Shown here: positions 59,591 to 64,000 of the stretch, in pieces
How the letters are laid out: each line of letters begins with the position of its first letter
Numbering within the stretch: the first letter of the stretch is position 1
NCBI GenBank assembly: GCA_029339505.1
Contig: JAQISU010000132.1
Coordinates: 6,566,501 to 6,630,500, forward strand
From: Unio delphinus
Taxonomy: Eukaryota > Mollusca > Bivalvia > Unionida > Unionidae
DNA: 64,000 nt
Direction: 5' to 3'
Made by a program: the position numbers and the translations under genes
The notes under the pieces: generated by a model
Seen by the model: the letters and a program-made list of their open reading frames with translations, nothing else
Database searches by the model: none
Told to the model about the DNA's origin: nothing

Positions 59591-62500
59591 CATCACAAAT
59601 CAGGTTTCAGTGCTGTATAAGTTTTTACTTGGTTAGGTTATCAGGTTTCAGTGCTGTACAAGTTTTTGCTTGGTTAGGCTATCAGGTTTCAGTGCTGTAT
59701 AAGTTTTTGCTTGGTTAGGCTATCAGGTTTCAGTGCTGTGTAAGTTTTTGCTTGGTTAGGTTATCAGGTTTCAGTGCTGTATAAGTTTTTGCTTGGTTAG
59801 GTTATCAGGTTTCAGTGCTGTATAAGTTTTTACTTGGTTAGGTTATCAGGTTTCAGTGCTGTTTAAGTTTTTGCTTGGTTAGGTTATCAGGTTTCAGTGC
59901 TGTATAAGTTTTTGCTTGGTTAGGTTATCAGGTTTCAGTGCTGTATAAGTTTTTGCTTGGTTAGGTTATCAGGTTTCAGTGCTGTATAAGTTTTTGCTTG
60001 GTTAGGTTATCAGGTTTCAGTGCTGTATAAGTTTTTGCTTGGTTAGGTTATCAGGTTTCAGTGCTGTATAAGTTTTTGCTTGGTTAGGCTATCAGTTTTC
60101 AGTGCTGTATAAGTTTTTGCTTGGTTAGGTTATCAGGTTTCAGTGCTGTATAAGTTTTTGCTTGGTTAGGTTATCAGGTTTCAGTGCTGTTTAAGTTTTT
60201 GCTTGGTTAGGTTATCAGGTTTCAGTGCTGTTTAAGGTTTTGCTTCGTTAGGCTATCAGGTTTCAGTGCTGTATAAGTTTTTGCTTGGTTAGGCCATCAA
60301 GTTTCAGTGCTGTATAAGTTTTTGCTTGGTAAGGTTTTCAGGTTTCAGTGCTGTTTAAGTTTTTGCTTGGTTAGGCTATCAGGTTTCAGTGCTGTTTAAG
60401 TTTTTGCTTGGTTAGGTTATCAGGTTTCAGTGCTGTTTAAGTTTTTGCTTGGTTAGGCTATCTGGTTTCAGTGCTGTATAAGTTTTTGCTTGGTTAGGCC
60501 ATCAGTTTTCAGTGCTGTATAAGTTTTTGCTTGGTTAGGTTATCAGGTTTCAGTGCTGTTTAAGTTTTTGCTTGGTTAGGTTATCAGGTTTCAGTGCTGT
60601 TTAAGTTTTTGCTTGGTTAGGCTATCAGGTTTCAGTGCTGTTTAAGTTGTGCTGTATAAGATTTTGCTTGGTAAGGTTATCAGGTTTCAGTGCTGCATAA
60701 GTTTTTGCTTGGTTAGGTTATCAGGTTTCAGTGCTGTTTAAGTTTTTGCTTGGTTAGGCTATCAGGTTTCAGTGCTGTTTAAGTTTTTGCTTGGTTAGGC
60801 TATCAGGTTTCAGTGCTGTATAAGTTTTTGCTTGGTTAGGCTATCAGGTTTCAGTGCTGTATAAGTATTTGCTTGGTTAGGTTATCAGGTTTCAGTGCTG
60901 TTTAAGTTTTTGCTTGGTTAGGTTATCAGGTTTCAGTGCTGTTTAAGTTTTTGCTTGGTTAGGTTATCAGGTTTCAGTGCTGTATAAGTTTTTGCTTGGT
61001 TAGGTTTTCAGGTTTCAGTGCTGTATAAGTTTTTGCTTGGTTTGGTTATCAGGTTTCAGTGCTGTATAAGTTTTTGCTTGGTTAGGTTATCAGTTTTCAG
61101 TGCTGTATAAGTTGTGCTGTATAAGTTTTTGCATGGTTAGGTTATCAGGTTTCAGTGCTGTATAAGTTTTTGCTTGGTTAGGTTATCAGTTTTCAGTGCT
61201 GTATAAGTTGTGCTGTATCAGTTTTTGCTTGGTTAGGTTATCAGGTTTCAGTGCTGTTTAAGTTTTTGCTTGGTTAGGTTATCAGGTTTCAGTGCTGTTT
61301 AAGTTTTTGCTTGGTTAGGTTATCAGGTTTCAGTGCTGTTTAAGTTTTTGCTTGGTTAGGCTATCAGGTTTCAGTGCTGTATAAGTTTTTGCTTGGTTAG
61401 GTTTTCAGGTTTCAGTGCTGTATAAGTTTTCGCTTGGTTAGGTTATCAGGTTTCAGTGCTGTATAAGTTTTTGCTTGGTTAGGTTATCAGGTTTCAGTGC
61501 TGTTTAAGTTTTTGCTTGGTTAGGCTATCAGGTTTCAGTGCTGTATAAGTTGTGCTATATAAATTTTTGCTTGGTTAAGTTATCAGGTTTCAGTGCTGTA
61601 TAAGTTTTTGCTTGGTTAGGTTATCAGGTTTCAGTGCTGTATAAGTTTTTGCTTGTTTAGGTTATCAGGTTTCAGTGCTGTTTAAGTTTTCGCTTGGTTA
61701 GGCCATCAGGTTTCAGTGCTGTATAAGTTTTTGCTTGGTTATGTTTTCAGGTTTCAGTGTTGTATAAGTTTTTGCTTGGTTAGGCTATCAGGTTTCAGTG
61801 CTGTTTAAGTTTTTGCTTGGTTAGGCTATCAGGTTTCAGTGCTGTTTAAGTTTTTGCTTAGTTAGGCTATCAGGTTTCAGTGCTGTTTAAGTTTTTGCTT
61901 GGTTAGGCTATCAGGTTTCAGTGCTGTATAAGTTTTTGCTTGGTTAGGTTTTCAGGTTTCAGTGCTGTATAAGTTTTTGCTTGGTTAGGTTATCAGGTTT
62001 CAGTGCTGTATAAGTTTTTGCTTGGTTAGGTTATCAGGTTTCAGTGCTGTTTAAGTTTTTGCTTGGTTAGGCTATCAGGTTTCAGTGCTGTATAAGTTGT
62101 GCTGTATAAATTTTTGCTTGGTTAGGTTATCAGGTTTCAGTGCTGTATAAGTTTTTGCTTGGTTAGGTTATCAGGTTTCAGTACTGTATAAGTTTTTGCT
62201 TGTTTAGGTTATCAGGTTTCAGTGCTGTTTAAGTTTTTGTTTGGTTAGGCCATCAGGTTTCAGTGCTGTATAAGTTTTTGCTTGGTAAGGTTTTCAGGTT
62301 TCAGTGCTGTTTAAGTTTTTGCTTGGTTAGGCTATCAGGTTTCAGTGCTGTTTAAGTTTTTGCTTGGTTAGGCTATCATGTTTCAGTGCTGTTTAAGTTT
62401 TTGCTTGGTTAGGCTATCAGGTTTCAGTGCTGTTTAAGTTTTTGCTTGGTTAGGCTATCAGGTTTCAGTGCTGTTTAAGTTTTGGCTTGGTTAGGCTATC

Positions 62501-63505
62501 TGGTTTCAGTGCTGTATAAGTTTTTGCTTGGTTAGGTTATCAGTTTTCAGTGCTGTATAAGTTTTTGCTTGGTTAGGTTATCAGTTTTCAGTGCTGTATA
62601 AGTTTTTGCTTGGTTAGGTTATCAGGTTTCAGTGCTGTTTAAGTTTTTGCTTGGTTAGGCTATCAGGTTTCAGTGCTGTATAAGTTGTGCTGTATAAATT
62701 TTTGCTTGGTTAGGTTATCAGGTTTCAGTGCTGTATAAGTTTTTGCTTGGTTAGGTTATCAGGTTTCAGTGCTGTATAAGTTTTTGCTTGTTTAGGTTAT
62801 CAGGTTTCAGTGCTGTTTAAGTTTTTGCTTGGTTAGGCCATCAGGTTTCAGTGCTGTATAAGTTTTTGCTTGGTAAGGTTTTCAGGTTTCAGTGCTGTTT
62901 AAGTTTTTGCTTGGTTAGGCTATCAGGTTTCAGTGCTGTTTAAGTTTTTGCTTGGTTAGGCTATCAGGTTTCAGTGCTGTTTAAGTTTTTGCTTGGTTAG
63001 GCTATCAGGTTTCAGTGCTGTTTAAGTTTTTGCTTGGTTAGGCTATCAGGTTTCAGTGCTGTTTAAGTTTTGGCTTGGTTAGGCTATCTGGTTTCAGTGC
63101 TGTATAAGTTTTTGCTTGGTTAGGTTATCAGTTTTCAGTGCTGTATAAGTTTTTGCTTGGTTAGGTTATCAGTTTTCAGTGCTGTATAAGTTTTTGCTTG
63201 GTTACGTTATCAGGTTTCAGTGCTGTTTAAGTTTTTGCTTGGTTAGGTTATCAGGTTTCAGTGCTGTTTAAGTTTTTGCTTGGTTAGGTTATCAGGTTTC
63301 AGTGCTGTTTAAGTTTTTGCTTGGTTAGGTTATCAGGTTTCAGTGCTGTATAAGTTTTTGCTTGGTTAGGCTATCTGGTTTCAGTGCTGTTTAAGTTTTT
63401 GCTTGGTTAGGTTATCAGTTTTCAGTGCTATTTAAGTTTTTGCTTGGTTAGGTTATCAGTTTTCAGTGCTATTTAAGTTTTTGCTTGGTTAGGTTATCAG
63501 TTTTC
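59591..63505. repeat. 41-bp satellite-size array, about 95 copies, with higher-order blocks
   Basis: Unit TTATCAGGTTTCAGTGCTGT + ATAAGTTTTTGCTTGGTTAG + G; main variants are GTTTAAG/GTATAAG and GGCTATC/GGTTATC. A 14-bp internal duplication (AAGTTGTGCTGTATAA) marks units near 60648, 61112, 61208, 61550, 62097 and 62685. The last three are 547 and 588 bp apart, that is 13 and 14 units plus 14 bp, so blocks of 13-14 units were duplicated. A TTTGGCTTGG variant shows the same ~586-bp spacing (62483 and 63069). Confidence 0.96.
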
Positions 63506-63639
63506 AGGCATGTGAAAGGTGTTACTTAATTAGGTTGTCAGTTTTCTGGCACTGTAGTTGTGTTCTTTAATCAGTTTTTTTCAGCTTTCTGTCACTTTAG
63601 TGGTGTTACCTTGATTAGCTTGTCAGTTTTTAGGCAATA

Positions 63640-63735
63640 ATGGTGTTTCCTCAATTAGTGGTGTTTCCTCATTTAATGGTGTTTCCTCAATTAGTGGTGT
63701 TTCCTCAATTAATGGTGTTTCCTCAATTAGTTTGT
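63640..63735. repeat. 18-bp repeat, 5 copies
   Basis: GGTGTTTCCTCAATTAGT in tandem with small variants, about 190 bp before exon 15. Confidence 0.9.
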
Positions 63736-63924
63736 CCATTTTATTCACTGTAATTGTGTTTTGATGATTTGATTTAAAGTTTCAAGGCACTGTAGTGGTA
63801 TTTCTTTGGTTAGGTTATCAGCTTTCAGGCACTATAATGGTGCTTCCATATTTTCTGAAAATAATTCGTTTTTCTTAAATCTAAAGCTTGCTTGAGTAAC
63901 ATGTATATTAATTTTTTTTTCTAG

Positions 63925-64000
63925 GTTCAGTTTCCAGCCATATACAGTAGAGCTAAATTACCAGGAATCTCTGATGAATTCCAGGCAGGAGATCCTTGTA
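63925..64000 (+). CDS. Exon 15 (partial, runs off the window)
   Basis: Acceptor TTTTTTTTTCTAG. One base completes Met after exon 14, then 25 codons: FSFQPYTVELNYQESLMNSR and QEILV, open at the window end. The acceptor is strong, which may matter because the upstream 3.9 kb consists of 41-bp repeats carrying acceptor-like CAG sites. The end of the gene is not in this window. Confidence 0.85.

Overview
This is eukaryotic, intron-rich DNA, most likely from a mollusc (bivalve or gastropod) or a related lophotrochozoan. The lineage is inferred from the mix of mobile elements: CR1/L2-like LINE remnants, two tRNA-headed SINE families, pogo/Tigger-type elements, piggyBac, hAT and a Gypsy-like solo LTR. 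It also fits the AT-rich introns packed with tandem repeats. Nothing looks bacterial: there are no operons, rRNA or CRISPR.

One plus-strand protein-coding gene spans the window. I can place 15 internal exons (76-275 bp) from 2584 to the right edge. All have consensus splice sites, and all join in one continuous reading frame (about 716 codons seen). The gene continues beyond both edges. The protein has an acidic, charged N-terminal part, a Glu/Arg-rich coiled coil (exons 4-5), a C2-like beta-sandwich region (exons 6-10), an acidic linker (exons 11-12), a conserved basic/polar region (exon 13) and a membrane segment (exon 14). I do not recognise a named family. The best description is an uncharacterised C2-domain membrane protein.

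The introns are extraordinary. More than 30 unrelated minisatellite or satellite arrays fill, by rough addition, over a third of the window. Many units are 39-42 bp. The largest are a 25-bp satellite (about 42.94-46.6 kb), a 41-bp array (59.6-63.5 kb) and a 39-bp array (49.8-53.4 kb) split by a Tigger element. Several units contain splice-site-like sequence. One array appears to have grown out of the exon 1 splice donor itself. One is made from a conserved piggyBac transposase motif. One has 15 identical 30-bp copies.

Between the arrays lie four pogo-type elements with TA target duplications: 773-2449, 33546-34330, 50137-52103 (encoding an N-terminal transposase fragment) and 54136-55897. Other elements are a decayed piggyBac copy, a 167-bp hAT MITE, a solo LTR with CTAG duplications, a LINE split by a MITE plus a second LINE tail, and SINE copies including one inverted pair. 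The long open frames in the arrays (up to 472 codons) are by-products of repeat periodicity, not genes.
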